Shown: positions 43,801-55,981, numbered from the stretch's first letter. The stretch: DNA of 64,000 bases from Yamagishiella unicocca (GCA_003116995.1 BDSL01000040.1:62001-126000), one strand, 5' to 3'. The notes: generated from the letters alone by a model not told the origin. Numbers and translations are program-made.

Positions 43801-46800
43801 TCGCATGGCTTGCTTAACTGAGGGCGTCGGCATGTAATGACCCTCCCTTCCCTTCCCATCCCATCCCTTCCCTTCCCCCTTGCCTCCGTACGACTCCTGC
43901 TTGCTGCGCACGGCGGTTCAGACGGTGTGCGACCGGTTGCGACCCGCCCACCGCAACGCCGTCCTGGCAGCAGTCGCGCCTGTGCGGGCGCTGGTGGCGC
44001 GCACAGCGGACGCGGCGGTTCAGGTGGGGCATGGAGGGAGGGAGGGAGGGAGGTTGATGAAGGCCCGGGTGGCGGGTTGCGAGGAAGACCCGTGGATGCG
44101 AGGAAAACCGTTTAGGACAGACGATTCGAGATGCATGCTGGACAATCCGTGTGAGGAGAGAACGGGTGGCGGGTGTGAGGCCTCCTTTTTAAGGGGAGGT
44201 TAAACCGCAGCCGAAGGTCATTTCCTACATACCGGTAATACGACACTGGTCGCCATCTAACCACTTGAAAAGCGGTGTAAGCTGGCCCGCTCAAGTCCTA
44301 CGGAGATGAGATGGCGTCTGACACGCTTCCAGTGAGGGAATCTATATAACTTCAGCATGAAAGAAATGAACTACAATGTTTGCTGTGGGAAAAAAGACCC
44401 GACAGCGGTGGCGCAACTGGGATGATCATCATCATCGACATCATCGCTAACCCGAACCTGCTGACTGCCGCGGCCGCCGAGGCGGGGTGACACACACGGG
44501 GACGCACAACCCCCATCCAAACCCGCGGGGGCTCTCATTCGTCCTCGCCCCCCCAGCACTCCCCCCTTAAGCACAGGTGTCTCGGTAGTCAATCAAAAGT
44601 GTTCCAGCATGCGCCCACAACTATTTGTCCGAAGACAGTGCGCCAGCTATTATACCAGCTATTATACCCATGTCGTGTAATCGGGTCCTTATGCCACCCT
44701 CCTCGCCGCACGGCCCCCAGTCGCTGTTCCTTGGGATACTGGAGGCTGCTCCAGGAAGGGGCCGGCAGCCCTCCCTGGCGCAGCTGCAGCTGCTGGTGGC
44801 GCACCTGCCCAGGCTGGGGTCGGCGCCAGGGCTGTCCTGGCTGGTGACCAGGTGGGTGTTTTCACCGGTCTGTGGGGAGGGGACCCCGGTGGGGGCGGTG
44901 GGGGGGGGTTGCGCTGGCTAAGGCCTTGCAAGCAGTCCGTAGTGCAAGCCCACTTGAGAGACCTCCCCTACACCAACAAAACAACCCCGACCCGGCCCGA
45001 CCTGACCCGATCTTGCACCTGCCCGGCATCCTCCTCTGCCCTGCCCACCCCGATTCGCGGGTTTCCTCTCACGCCCTGCCGGCCTTCTCTTCTACCAGGC
45101 TTCTGGAGGCGCACGAGCCCTCCCTGGACGGCTCATCGCGGGAGCCCAGCCTGCCGCCGTGGCGGGTGGCGGACCAGCTGCTGCGGGCGGCGGCTCAGTG
45201 CGTGCCCACAGTGCGGCTGGAGCTCCTGGAGGGGCTGCAGGACCGGGTGAGGGGGAGGGGTGGCGAGGAGACCGGGGGGAAGGAGGGGAGGAGGAGGGGG
45301 GGAGGGAGCTGCAGGGGAGGGTTAGAGGGGGCAGGATAGGGAGCTAGGCGGGCTCGGAAAGCCGCTCCGGAACCAAGGCCACGGCACGGACGTGAGACCT
45401 CTTCCTTTTACTCGCCGTCTGTGCACCGTCGGCCCTCCACAGGATGAACCCGCCTCCTCCTCCTGCTCCTCCACCACCCCACTTCTGTTTTGAACGTTTT
45501 TTCGGACATCCACGGGTTTCCCTCGAACCCACCTGGTGATCCCTACGCTACCTACCGACTCCCCCCACCTGGCCCCCCTCGCCCTACCTGGCCCCCTCTT
45601 CCTACCTGTTCCCCCCCCCGTTCTAAACGGTTTTCCTTGCAACCTCCCCACCTGCCGCCCCACCCCCCAGGTTCTCACCCTCCCCTCGGACGACCTGATG
45701 ACCCTGGCTGCCCGCTGCGGACAGCTGCACCTGCTGCCCCCTCACACACTGGCGGCTATGGTCGCAAGGCTGACGGTGCGCTTGGGTCGGGGGGGTATCG
45801 AAGGCTCCCGTGTCGTAAGGGGTGGGGGGTAATACAAAATGTCCGCGGATCCACGGTCGACAAACACCAAGGGGGGGGCATCTGGTCGTGGAATCCACGG
45901 CCGACAAACCAAGGGCGATGACGATGGGGGTCCCAGAGGAGATGATTGGCGAGATGTTTGGGGTAGGGGGGTTTTGAGGTTTTGATAAGAAAAAAACAAC
46001 GACGTCCAGTCGTTGTGTCGGCAGTTTGTGTTTCCTGACGATAAGCCTGCCCTAGCTGCGGAGGTTTCGGAACACTTGTAACCGATGGATCCCCAATTCG
46101 CATGGCAAGGAGTTTGTAGGTGGTGTCTGGCGGCGCGGCTCGCAGCCGAAGCGACAGTTGGGAAGGGCAGGGTGATGGAGCGGCAGTATAACGTTTTCCA
46201 CATGTCGGTGTGCTGACACACTTCCTCGCCGCTCCACAGGTCCATTACAACCGGCCAGCGCAGGCGGCTCCAGGCGATCCGGACGGGGGGGCAAAACACG
46301 CAGCCCGCGCCGACCACGACGACGCAGAAGCGGCCCTCCTAGACGGTATGGACGGCGGCGGCGGCGGCGGCGGCGGCGAGTTCGGCGGCGGCGGCGCCGC
46401 CGCCGCCGCCAGGCTTACGCACGGCGCGGCCGGCATCGCCGCCAATGCCGCAGCGACAGCACGGTACGACGAACTCCCGCCGCCGGCGAGCGTTGCCCTA
46501 GCTGGCCTCGTGGACGCCATCAGCCGCCGCATGCTGTCGCCGGTGCCGCTCGGCGGCGCCGCCGCCTCCGCCCTCGGCGGCGGCAGCAAGGACGGCGGCG
46601 CTGCCGACGCCGCAGCGGCGTCGACGCTGGCCAAGGCGGCGGCGGCGGCGGCGGCGGCGACGGGGTCGCTGCCGACGGATCGCCGCGTCACTACCGACCC
46701 GCCGTTCCTGGCTCTGGGTGTGGCGCATGCGCTGGCGGCCGCGCTGGCGGCGGAAGGTGACTCGGCGCTACCGCTGACGCGAGTCGCGCGGGACCTGGCG

Positions 46801-48107
46801 GGTCGCGTCGCATGCGCGCTGGCGGCGAAGGCGCTGTCGGCGCCGCCGGTGCGTCCGGCCGCCGCCGCCGCCGCAGCTTCAGTGTCCAGCAGCAGCAGCG
46901 GCGGCGGCGGCGGTGGCGGGTACATCGCTACCAGCGCCGGCGGTGTCCTCAGCGGCAGTAACGCCAGCAGAAGCGGAGGAGTCGCGGTGGAAGGCATGGG
47001 GCTGGCTGGCTCAGCTGCCGCCGCATTGGGCTTGCCCGCCTCAGCTGACGGCGGCGGCGGTGGCGCCGGTGGCGGCGGCGACGGCGGTAACAGAGCGGTC
47101 GACGGCGGGTATTGGCAGCCGAAGGGACCCTCAGCGGCGGCGCCAGCGGCGGAGCGGCGACCTCGCGTGTCGCCGCTGCTGCTGTCGGGCCCCTCGGCGC
47201 ACCTGCAACTCCTGCAGGTGGCTGCGCAGCAGCAACAGCAACAACAACAGCAGCAACAGCAACAACAACAAAAGCAACAGCAACGGGAACAGCAACAGCA
47301 ACAGCAACAACACCACGGCGGCCTCACGGACGAGGGTTCAGACCTTTTCCAGCGGCTGCTGACGATGGCGCTCAGCCAGCGCAGCTCGGCGGGCAGAGAG
47401 CCGTTGCGAGGGTTTCGGAGCCGAGATCGTACGCAGCAGCAGGAGCAGCTGCGCCGGCTGGCGGGGCTTGGCGCTGGCGGAACGGATGAAGGGGCTGCTG
47501 CTGCTGCTGCTGCTGAGGGGGCTGCTGCTGAGGAGGAGGGGGAGCAGGCTGCTGTGGCGCAGCGCGGGGCGCGGCTGGCTTGGCTGCTGCGGGTGGCTCG
47601 TGCGGTTCTCACGCCGCCTCCATTAGGGAGCTGGTTGGAGTACTCGGCGGCGGCTGAGTACCTGCATCGTCATGGAGCTGGAGGTGGAGGCGCTTCATGG
47701 GCCTCACCTCCCCGGTATCGGAGGCCGCAGGGGTCGGAGCAGGGCCGTGAGCAGCAGCAGCAGCAGCAGCGGCTACAGCTGCAACTGCTGTTGGAGGAGG
47801 TCCAGGACCAGCTGACGGTGCTGGGCGGGGAGGCGGAGGCGGCCATGGCGGAGCCGGAGGGAGAGCGGGAGGGCTGGCCCGATTTCACCACCGCCGCGGC
47901 GGCAAGGCGCCGGGCCGACGCTGCGGCGACTGCCCTGGGGGTGCCCTCGGGGGCCATTGCGGCGCCACTGGCGGCGGGGAAAGCCCCGACGGTGGCGGCG
48001 ACGGCGGCGGCGACGGCGGCGGCGACGGCGGCGGCGACGGCGGAGCTGCGGGCACTGGGGGCGTCGCCTCGGCTGAGCGGGCCAGATACCTTGTGGGGGA
48101 ACCTCAG

Positions 48108-48140
<33 letters not shown>

Positions 48141-50765
48141 TGGGCCGGCGGCGGCGGCGGCAGCCATGCGTCCAGCGGCACGACGCAGCCTGCTGGCTGC
48201 CGTACGTGACAGGCTGGCGGCGCTGGTGGCCGCACCAGACCCTCAGGTATTCAGCCTGCTGGCGCCGCCGCCGCTGCGGCGGCTGCCGCTGGCGGAGGCG
48301 GAGGCGGCGGTGGTGACTGCGGGGCCCGGCGGCGCGGCGTCACCGCCACTGGCAATCTCCTGCCCTGGGCTGCTGGAGTTGGAGCTGGGGCTAGGGTCGG
48401 GGCCGAGGCATCAGGGGCGAGGAGCAACGGCGCGGGTTGCTCCGGAACCCACTGGCACGGGCAGCAGGCGGGATCGACACGGTGCGGACCAGGTGCACGA
48501 CACTGTACGGCAGCTGTTGGACGAGCTTGAGGTGGAGATGCTGAGCGAAGTGGACTCCGGCGTGCTTGGATCCAACGGCGGCGGCGGTGGCGGCAGCCGA
48601 CGGCGGCAGCTGCTGATGGACGCTGTGCATGTAGTGGGACTCATGCCGCGGCCCCGCCTCTCCCCGCCGGCGAGCACCGCCCGTGCGCACCAGCGGAGTG
48701 GCGGCGCCGGTGGCCGTACAGGTGGCGGAGATGCCGCCGCCGCCGCTGCCGCCGCCTCATCGCGCAGCCTCACCTCCATCCAGCGGGTGCTGTGGCAGGT
48801 GCTGGAGCCGTCGTTTCTGGACTCCTCCAGGAGGGGCGAGCTGAGCCCGACCGACCAGCTGAAAGTTCTGGAGACCACGGCGGAGGCGTGCCTGTACCCC
48901 GGCCGGCCACTGACGGATAGCCTCATCAGCGGCATCACCAGTTGGCTGCTGCAACGCGGCGGAACTGAGATCCAGGGGAATCCGTGTGGAGATTCCGGAT
49001 CCGCAGGCAGCGGCGGCGCGGAGCGAGGGGCCGAGGCGCCGGAGGCGGCGACGGCGCGGCCGCCGCCGCCGCCGCCGGCGGTGGCGGTGGAGGTGTACCA
49101 AAGGACCATAGCGGCCATTGAGGTGTTGGCGCTCGGACGGAACCCTCTGGTGGAGGAGCTTAAGAAGGCGTTTGCGCCGCAGCTGGAACAGCACTCCCTT
49201 GCAAGCCTGCTGACGGAGGCAGTGCGGCTGGGGGCTGAGAGGTCGCGCGCGGCAGCAGCGGCGACGGCGGCGGCGGCGGCGGACCAAAAGCAGTCTGCTG
49301 GGCTCGTCGAGGGCGCTGACGCCGCAGCGGCCGCCGCTAGCAAGCTGGTGCACGTCCTTCAACGGTCCGAGCGGAAGTATCGCTACCACGCCTTCGTGAC
49401 CATGGCACAGAACGGGGCGGCGGACGGCGCCTTCGTGGAGGCCATGGCAGACCTCATCATGTCGGACGCCAAGGTGCGTTGGCAGTTGCGTGTGCGGCAG
49501 TGTCAGTAGAACATTAGTTGCCCGATGCGGGCGTGCCGCAGGGGCAGGCACGGCGCATGACTAACGAGGGACGTCCCCACACGTCCCGTCATCGCTCGCT
49601 CTTGGTCTGTCGGCCGTGGATTCGCGGAATATTCTCCTCCACCCCCGGTTTCGCGTCAACGGTTTTTATGCCACCCCACCCCCGGTGGCGCTCGCAGGAC
49701 ACCAGCCCCGGCTACTACGTCAAGGCGCTCTGGGCCCTGGCGACTATCGCCTCCAACGCCGCCACCGCCGACGCCGCGCGCGGGCCCAACGCCGCGGAGG
49801 TGATGCGCGCCGCCGCGGCCTGCCTCAAGGCGCGCGTCGACGACTTCAACAACAACCAACTGTCCGCGGCCCTGGCCGCTGCCGTACGGCTGTCGGCGGC
49901 GCGGTGCAGCATTGACAGAGCGCTGGCGCCGGCGCTGCGTTGCCAGCTGCGACTGCGGTTGCAAGCGCACCCCGCCTGCAAGCCGCAGGAGGTGGTGCAG
50001 GTGCTGCAGTGGCTGGCTGTAGGGTCTGTGCAACGACCACAGCAACCAGCGCGCGAGCAGCAGCAGATGATGGCGGCGGCGGCCGCAGCGGGTCAGCCGG
50101 GCGGCGGCGGCGGCGGTGGCGGTCGCCCCTGCCGTGTTGCGGTCGCGAGTGAGGCAATTGGTGGCCCGGGGGAGGTGGCGCTCGTCGACGCCGCCGCTGA
50201 TGCGGTGCTGCGGATGATGGGTGGCGCCGGCGTGGCGGGCGATGGCGTCGCCGTCGGCGTTGGGGGCGACGGAGACGGAGACGACGGAGGCAAAGGAGGT
50301 GGCAGCAGCCAGAAGCGGAGCGCCGGTGTCAGCGGGCGGCTGCCTGCGAGTCAGGCGTTGGACTTCCTGGAGGCCTTCGCTCGGCTGGGCTACTCGCATT
50401 CGGGAGGCTGGCGCTGGGAAGCGCTCCTGGGGGCTACCCACGGCGCGGTGCGAGCTCAATTCGCGGCTGACTCACTCGCACGAGATGCCGCCTGTGCCGC
50501 CACGGCGGCCGCCAATGCGATCGACGTCCACCACCACCGCCACCACCACCGCCACACAGGAGGGGAGGCGGACGCGGCGGCGGCGGCGGTGCGCTTCTGC
50601 GTGCGCTCCGTGGAGGTGCTATCAGCTGCTGACGCGCTGCCCCCGGATGTGCTGCTGCTGGCGAGTGACATGCTGGCGGAGGAGCTGCAGGGCGGAGGGG
50701 ACCACCTGGCGGAGGGGGAGGGGGGGGAGGGAGGCGGGTGGCTCCGAATGGATGCGGCCGAGTGA
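31884..50765 (+). CDS. Giant uncharacterised helical protein, about 4,280 residues, 14 exons
   Basis: Exons: 31884-34696, 35677-36820, 37349-37462, 37881-38216, 38650-39855, 40337-42034, 42657-42743, 43063-43719, 43922-44023, 44721-44851, 45099-45246, 45671-45775, 46240-49473 and 49698-50765 (TGA). Every junction keeps frame: phase 2 after exons 1 and 10, phase 0 elsewhere. The N-terminus MTARYHRLLYGVTPVRTPVA is basic with no acidic residue, as in organelle transit peptides. Ordered, Leu/Ala-rich helical stretches (for example LARSVTRTLLRLGYYEH, KALWALATIASNAA and ALDFLEAFARLGYSHSG) alternate with Gln, Ala, Gly and His runs and a GLVPPLT heptad repeat. The helical pieces recall the alpha-solenoids of organellar RNA-binding proteins (OPR/FASTK/RAP type), but I see no RAP domain or clean repeat consensus, so function stays open. 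ATG 31,875 is an alternative start, and an upstream exon is possible. The exon 4 acceptor (ccgaag) is the least certain. Confidence 0.75.
34735..34815. repeat. ggaagttt / ggaagttg minisatellite in intron 1 of the giant gene
   Basis: About nine short units of 7-9 bp (gttggaagttt, gttgaaagttt, gttggaa) lie just after the exon 1 donor. The reading frame runs on through them by chance and has no significance after 34,696. Confidence 0.8.
35117..35675. repeat. CCCT tetranucleotide microsatellite, about 560 bp
   Basis: An almost pure run of ccct units, with single-base slips near 35,200, 35,335 and 35,453, fills most of intron 1 of the giant gene. It ends directly in the acceptor ...ctccag at 35,676. 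It is a pure polypyrimidine tract on the sense strand and polypurine on the other. Confidence 0.97.
36534..36680 (+). repeat. 21-bp coding repeat (GLVPPLT), seven units
   Basis: Within exon 2 of the giant gene the unit gggctggtgccgcccttgac plus g repeats in frame seven times, the last ending in A instead of T. Near identity at the DNA level shows recent expansion. Confidence 0.9.
42035..42656. other. Giant-gene intron 6 with dispersed intronic repeats
   Basis: The intron carries gaggaagacccgtggatgcg (42,179-42,198) followed by agagaaaccgtttagaac. It also carries gaggtgaaacccgtgggtcg (42,449-42,468), which recurs in intron 3 at about 37,559. The first phrase is shared with the last intron of the transporter gene. 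Confidence 0.6.
44024..44720. other. Giant-gene intron 9 with transporter-intron repeat
   Basis: About 44,067-44,145 matches 7,385-7,455. Both read gacccgtggatgcgag, then aa(a)accgtttaggacagacg, then gatgcatgc.gga. The two genes are unrelated and transcribed in opposite directions, so the shared piece is a dispersed repeat. The rest of the intron shows no gene. Confidence 0.65.
45776..46239. other. Giant-gene intron 12 with two copies of a shared motif
   Basis: Two copies of a (g)aatccacggccgacaaacc-type motif (45,842-45,863 and 45,891-45,911) lie here. The second is followed by aagggcgatgacgatggggg. The motif also occurs at 10,690-10,712 in the transporter gene and inverted at 49,608-49,630 in intron 13. 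Confidence 0.7.
47225..47315 (+). repeat. Gln-codon run (CAG/CAA) in exon 13
   Basis: About 30 codons of mixed cag and caa encode Gln with single Lys, Arg and Glu interruptions. Mixed codons suggest selection or age rather than a fresh triplet expansion. Confidence 0.85.
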
Positions 50766-50805
50766 GTGAGCGAGTGAGTCCGGCGCGATGCGTGGTGTCG
50801 CTGGT

Positions 50806-51020
50806 GCGACTGAGCTGCTGGCTGCTTGTGCGACTGAGTTGCTGGCTGCTGGTGCAACTGAATTGTTAGCTGCTGGTGCGACTGAGTTGCTGGCTGCTGG
50901 TGCAACTGAATTGTTAGCTGCTGGTGCGACTGAGTTGCTGGCTGCTGGGTGGACGGAGCAGGCGTCGTTTAGTGCGTGTGGTGTCGTTTAGTGGGACGGA
51001 GCAGGCGTCGTTTAGTGCGA
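50806..51020. repeat. 24-bp tandem repeat in the 3' UTR of the giant gene, plus a second short repeat
   Basis: Starting 41 bases after the stop, units of 24 bp (gctgctggtgcgactgagtt plus gctg) repeat six to seven times, alternating gcgactgagttgctg and gcaactgaattgtta. Then ggacggagcaggcgtcgttt occurs twice about 45 bp apart (50,951 and 50,996). An open frame through the array is in a different frame from the gene, so it is not a continuation of the protein. Confidence 0.85.
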
Positions 51021-51489
51021 AAATACGGCGCTGCAGCCGACAGCTGGATGCCGCCTGGGCGTGTCCGCTCCCGTCCTGATGGAGATGCAGGCAGAGCCTA
51101 GGATGCAGGCAGTTTGGTGGTGGTGCCGTACATCCGGCCAAGGCAATTGGAGTTTGCTTTTGCCACGCACGTGGGTTGGGGTGGAGATGTGAAGTTCTGA
51201 TCGGAGGTGTACGTATGCAGCAGTGCATACACAACTGGGGCACACGTGTTCAGGCAGCTATGGTCTGGGGTGAAGTGGTAATAACAAACCTCCTCATCCG
51301 GAGTGATGCATGGTGGTGGCTCACCGTGGATGGGATCCCCTTTCTTGGGAACTCGCATATTCGGGGCGAAATTGTGGAGGGTTGACCTGGCCGCAGTTCT
51401 GGCTGATAGAGGGCCCCCCGGCCGTGCAACTCTGTGTCTGGGATGTGCGTGGTGGTGCGCGTAGTTTCCCTTCACCTTATGTGTGAGGA
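51021..51489. other. Gene-free flank
   Basis: No coding or repeat feature recognised. A TGTAA signal for the giant gene was not found here; the first one downstream is in the retroelement tail at 51,882. Confidence 0.4.
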
Positions 51490-51905
51490 GCCGGACGATG
51501 TGAATGTGGGGTCGTGACCGGCCATGTCTGCATGTTGGCAGGTTTTTCTACTTGCTTATAGTTTTCTTGTTTTCTGGTTGTGTCATGGCGGTGCTCCACA
51601 GTTCGCCGGTTGTGGATCTGCGTGATGTGTGTGCGGCGATCGGTTCCTGGTCGGGGAGCCGATCGCCGTGTGGGGAGCCAACCCTTGTTCAGGGCCTCCT
51701 TGTTCAGGACCCCAATTTATTCCCCTGCTGGGGTTCTCGCTGTTTTTGTCTGGGGACTGTTGACTACTGGTGCCTTGGTGGTTTGCCATTGGTGCAGAGC
51801 GGCTGGATTTCTGTCTCTTTTGTCTCCCTTCATTGTACGACGATGTGCCTGGTGGCTCTGCCTTTAGGCCAGGAGCCCACTGTAACAAGTACGACTACAT
51901 GGAAG
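51490..51905 (+). mobile_element. LINE 3' tail, type 2
   Basis: The segment ends ggagcccactgtaacaagta, which matches the ends at about 58,520 (ggaacccactgtaaccgtta) and 63,120 (ggaacctactgtaacagtta). The relic frames before the end are also similar (LPLGQEPTVT and LPLGLEPTVT). Only the 3' part of the element remains. Confidence 0.6.
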
Positions 51906-52036
51906 CAGTAGTAGCCCCCGCCGGATGGACCAAGCAAGCCTGTGGGTAGCGCCCTTCCGTGAAGCACTGGCCCCTGCCTGGCTAATGCTTTAGTTGGCGG
52001 CAACAAACGGGAACCATATCTCCAGATCAAGCCTGT

Positions 52037-53086
52037 ATGCACCACCATGCAACAATCCACGACCTCATGAAAGTTATGTGGGTGAAAGCCCACACGCCTA
52101 GCGCATGGACAGAGCCCGAAACTGTCCTCCTACCGAAACCAGGAGACCCGCTCCTCTTGAAAAACAGACGCCCCATCGCCCTGGCAAATACCCTTTACAA
52201 GCTGTGGACGAGCCATATCACAGTCGCAATAGGAGACGTTGCCCCGGAGCTCTGCCTGTTCAGCGAGGCGCAGGAGGGCTTCCTCCGCTACCGCAACACT
52301 GAACGCCAAATACAAAACCTTATGCATGCCATTGAAGACGCTGCACTCACACGGCAAGACCTCTACGCCCTATACGTCGATTTCTCATCAGCGTTCAATA
52401 CCATCAATCACGACCTCCTCCTGCAGATCATGTTCGACCTTGGCCTCCCGGATGATCTCATCCGGGTCGTACGCGACCTCTATAAACGAGCCCGAACCAC
52501 AGTCCGAACCGAGCATGGCCACACCGCACCGATCCCCATCGAACGGGGAACCGTGCAAGGAGACACACTCTCGCCAGCCCTTTTCATCATCTTCCTTGAA
52601 CCGTTGCTCCGCTGGCTTCATGCTGGTGGGCGAGGCTACCACTACGGATGCCTCACAGGCCACTTGAATGACCGCTACCACCTGAGCTCGGCCGCCTACG
52701 CCGACGACCTCGGGGTACTGACTGACAGTGCGCAAGATCTGCAAACACAATGCGATAAGATCAGCCGGTACGCGGAATGGGCTGGACTGCAAGTGAACCA
52801 TGCCAAGTGTGCGGTAACAGGCGTCCTGCACAAGCGAGCCTGGTCAGACCGAGGCCTGAACGGACCGACGTGCGAGCGCAACCTAAGAGCAGCACTCAAA
52901 GACAAGATCAAAATTAATGGTAGTACAGTGCCGTATCTGTCGCCCACCGAACCCTACAAGCACCTGGGTGTGTACGTTACGATGACACTCAATTGGAGCG
53001 CGCAGATGGCACACACCTGCAAGACGATCAAAGAGAAAGGAGAATCATTACAGGGCTCACTGATATACGCCTCATGGACGCCATGA
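52037..53086 (+). pseudogene. LINE reverse transcriptase domain
   Basis: An open frame of 349 codons carries the RT signature blocks: ETVLLPKPGDP, RRPIALANTLYKLW, LYVDFSSAFNTINH (motif A, catalytic Asp), ERGTVQGDTLSPALFIIFLE (motif B), SSAAYADDLGVLTD (motif C, YADD) and YKHLGVYVT. All catalytic residues are present. The frame is then lost: RLMDAMIARTARRCYRLPPS and the following QYGLGVGSLLP continue in other frames. The 5' end of the polyprotein is absent. Confidence 0.9.
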
Positions 53087-55120
53087 TCGCCCGTACTGCA
53101 AGGCGATGCTACAGGCTGCCACCCAGCTTCCCCACACGCGCGGTTCTATTACCCGCCGAACAGTACGGCCTCGGGGTCGGCTCGCTTCTCCCCATCTACG
53201 CGCGCAATGCAACGCGAGCCCTAGTCCTATCACTCAACGACAAGGGGCGCCTCGGAACAGTCACCAGGGCAATGCTCCAACTGCAGTGCATGCCGTGCTT
53301 GCCGCGGACACGCTGATGTATCAATACAAACGGGAACGCTGTTTTTACAGCACCCTGAAACAACTCAACCTGGCGCGGGTACACGGCATCGAGGTGACTG
53401 AGAAGGGTCGCCCGTACATCACATCACTGAACACTCTGCTGCAGGCGGCAGCTGTCGCTAACATAGGGGGGGACCCCAAGAAAGAGGCCCTACCTACCGT
53501 ACCGACACTTGCTTCCCCTCACCGAGCTGGGCCTTGACATGCACGCCCTGCTCGACCAGAACACTAAGAAACACCTTATCACGACGGCGGAGCTGCAGAA
53601 ACTCTTCCCGCGGGGAAAAGTCCAACGGCGACACAAGATAGCTCTAAACAAGTTATGCCTCTCCATCAGCGCTCTATGCAGTAACAACACGCACACGGAC
53701 AAACACAACCCCAGGAAATGGACATGCCCAATGCCCCTTGAGGATAAGCGGCTCCGTGAGGTCCCCTGTGACCCGACTTTCACATGCCTCACTCACAAAA
53801 CTTGCCTCCCCAACCCAGTCCTTACCCCCAGCCTGGGCCCCTATGTAACCCGTGGCGCACCTATGATATGGAATGACGCCGTATGGCCACACACGCCCCC
53901 AAATAGCGACCGAGGTGACACCCGCCGCTGGAGGCACAGAAGACCCAGCGCCAGTCCCCATGGCCCGCCCTGGGCCTGTAACGGGAACGAGGCACACAGG
54001 ACCTAAGTCTCTCAGGCAACGGCAGCAAGAGTACATTAATAATCATACCAGGTGCGACAATGAGCAAGTCGCGACCGCGTCGGCGGCCATCCACTCGACA
54101 GCCCTGGGGGATCCATCGACGGACGAGCCCACTGCATATATGGACTCCAGAAACCTCATGGAAGCCCTCATAAAAGACACACGCAAGTGCATGCCCAACC
54201 TCGGTGTGTTGCCGAAACCCAACACCCAGGGGCCCCGACCCCCATCATACACCTGCCAACGACGCACCATCAGCCCGGCCCTCCAGCTCAGAACGCTCTA
54301 TCCCAATGACACTAATTCCCAAACCCCGTCCTTACCTACCTCGCGAATAAGGGTTCGGATGCCACACCCGTTGCACCCGCGAACACCTCGTACACCCGAC
54401 GCCGCCCTCCGCTGGTGACACGCGTCGTCACGTACGATACCCCAACCGCTCCCATCGCTGACCCGGGGGCACCGAACCTGAACACGAACCCTGTGGGAAG
54501 CGGGCAAGGGCAGGCACTACCGTCATGGTGGGAGCCAAGATGGAAAACTGCTAGCTCGCGCTCAGATCCTAACCAACCAAATCCCCTGGAAGCCAAATGG
54601 ACAGCACTGGCCCGCAACAGCTTGTGTACGACCTATACAACGACACCGACGACATTGCTGAGATCATCTCGGGCCTTTTCACCAAACGCATTGCCGCCAC
54701 GGCAGGGGCCCACAACAAAAGGCGCAGGACAGAACCCACACACGCACACTACACGGTTCGCTGGAAAGATACCATAGTACCGCTGTCCGCCATACAAGCC
54801 TACACCAGCATGGGATATCACCCAGAACAGATACTGACAATAAAGAACCTCTACGGGACACGGATAGACAGATACTTCCGTCGGGTGGTATGGGAACCCT
54901 CAGACATCCCTGCGACAACCATCCCTCGGCTGCCGAGCGAGCGGCACAACAGCCTTTACTCAATACGAGCAAGCAAAGAAACTCCCCAAAGAACAGAAGC
55001 CCGCCTACGGGATACCCAAAGACACCCACCTCACACTCGAAAAAGACAGGGCCAATGGGACCCACCACAAAGTAACCAAGCCAAACGCGCCCAAACCATC
55101 CGGGCGAACACCATGTTTGA

Positions 55121-55981
55121 ATGCACACCCAGCGACCCTTACACCGACACCTGTCCCACGGGACGCTACCACATCCAGCGGAGCTCTTCCCCGCCAGAAA
55201 CCCACTCCGATTTGATACCGAACAAATAATCTGGACAGATGGTAGCTGCATAAAACCGGAGGTAGGAGACGGGCCCAACCGACTCGGAGCCGCAGCCTAT
55301 AATGGACGTACAGGTGAGACGCTCTACGTCGACCCGGCTGGGAATGAATGCACAAATACAATACAAAGAGCAGAGCTGGCCGCTATCCGGGCAGCCCTCG
55401 CCAAATTCATGGACACACCTTCGCAGCTCACGATTTCAACAGACTCACAATCCTCTATTCACCTTATAAAGAGAGCTATAAATGATCCAGCTAAGTTACA
55501 TATCTCGAAGCACAAAGCGATCCTCGAGAGTATCGCGGAACTACTGTACGAATGCGCCAACCGGAACATTAGCGTGCAGTTTATCAAAGTGCGATCACAT
55601 ACTGGACTACCTGTAAATGACAAAGCTGACCAAGGCGCGACCGCGGTCGCTCGAGGGGAAACAGAAGCCTCAGACGTGACGGAGGCCTCAGACGTGACGG
55701 AGGCCTCAGATAACGCACCATTCGATGAGCTCCCCTGGCTGCAGCAAAAGAGCACGGGACGATACATCAGCGATTTGAACCAAGGAATCGTGAAAAAACT
55801 TCCCAAGGAAACCCTGGCAGGCTACACCAACGACACATCTTTAACGGAAAAATGGCGCAGCGCCTCAGCTCCCCTCGACCCCCGGGCCAGCAACTCATAC
55901 CTTGCAGATACCAAAACTCAACACTGGACTAAGCTCCAGGTCCTCAAAGCCCGCTATGGAATGCTCTACAATGCAAAATAA
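55121..55981 (+). pseudogene. LINE RNase H domain and downstream region
   Basis: The open frame contains a type I RNase H fold with IIWTDGSCIKP (first Asp), NTIQRAELAAIRAAL (Glu), LTISTDSQSSIHLIKRA (second Asp), FIKVRSHTGLPVND (His) and ADQGAT (last Asp), so all catalytic positions are kept. After it, an 18-bp repeat gives EASDVT three times. The frame ends at TAA 55,979-55,981. A CPLC...CNPNGP...H...GGCTH knuckle follows in another frame. Confidence 0.85.

Noticed and set aside
50788..50991. ATELLAAG repeat peptide after the giant gene
   Set aside because: Different frame from the gene and made entirely of a 24-bp UTR repeat.
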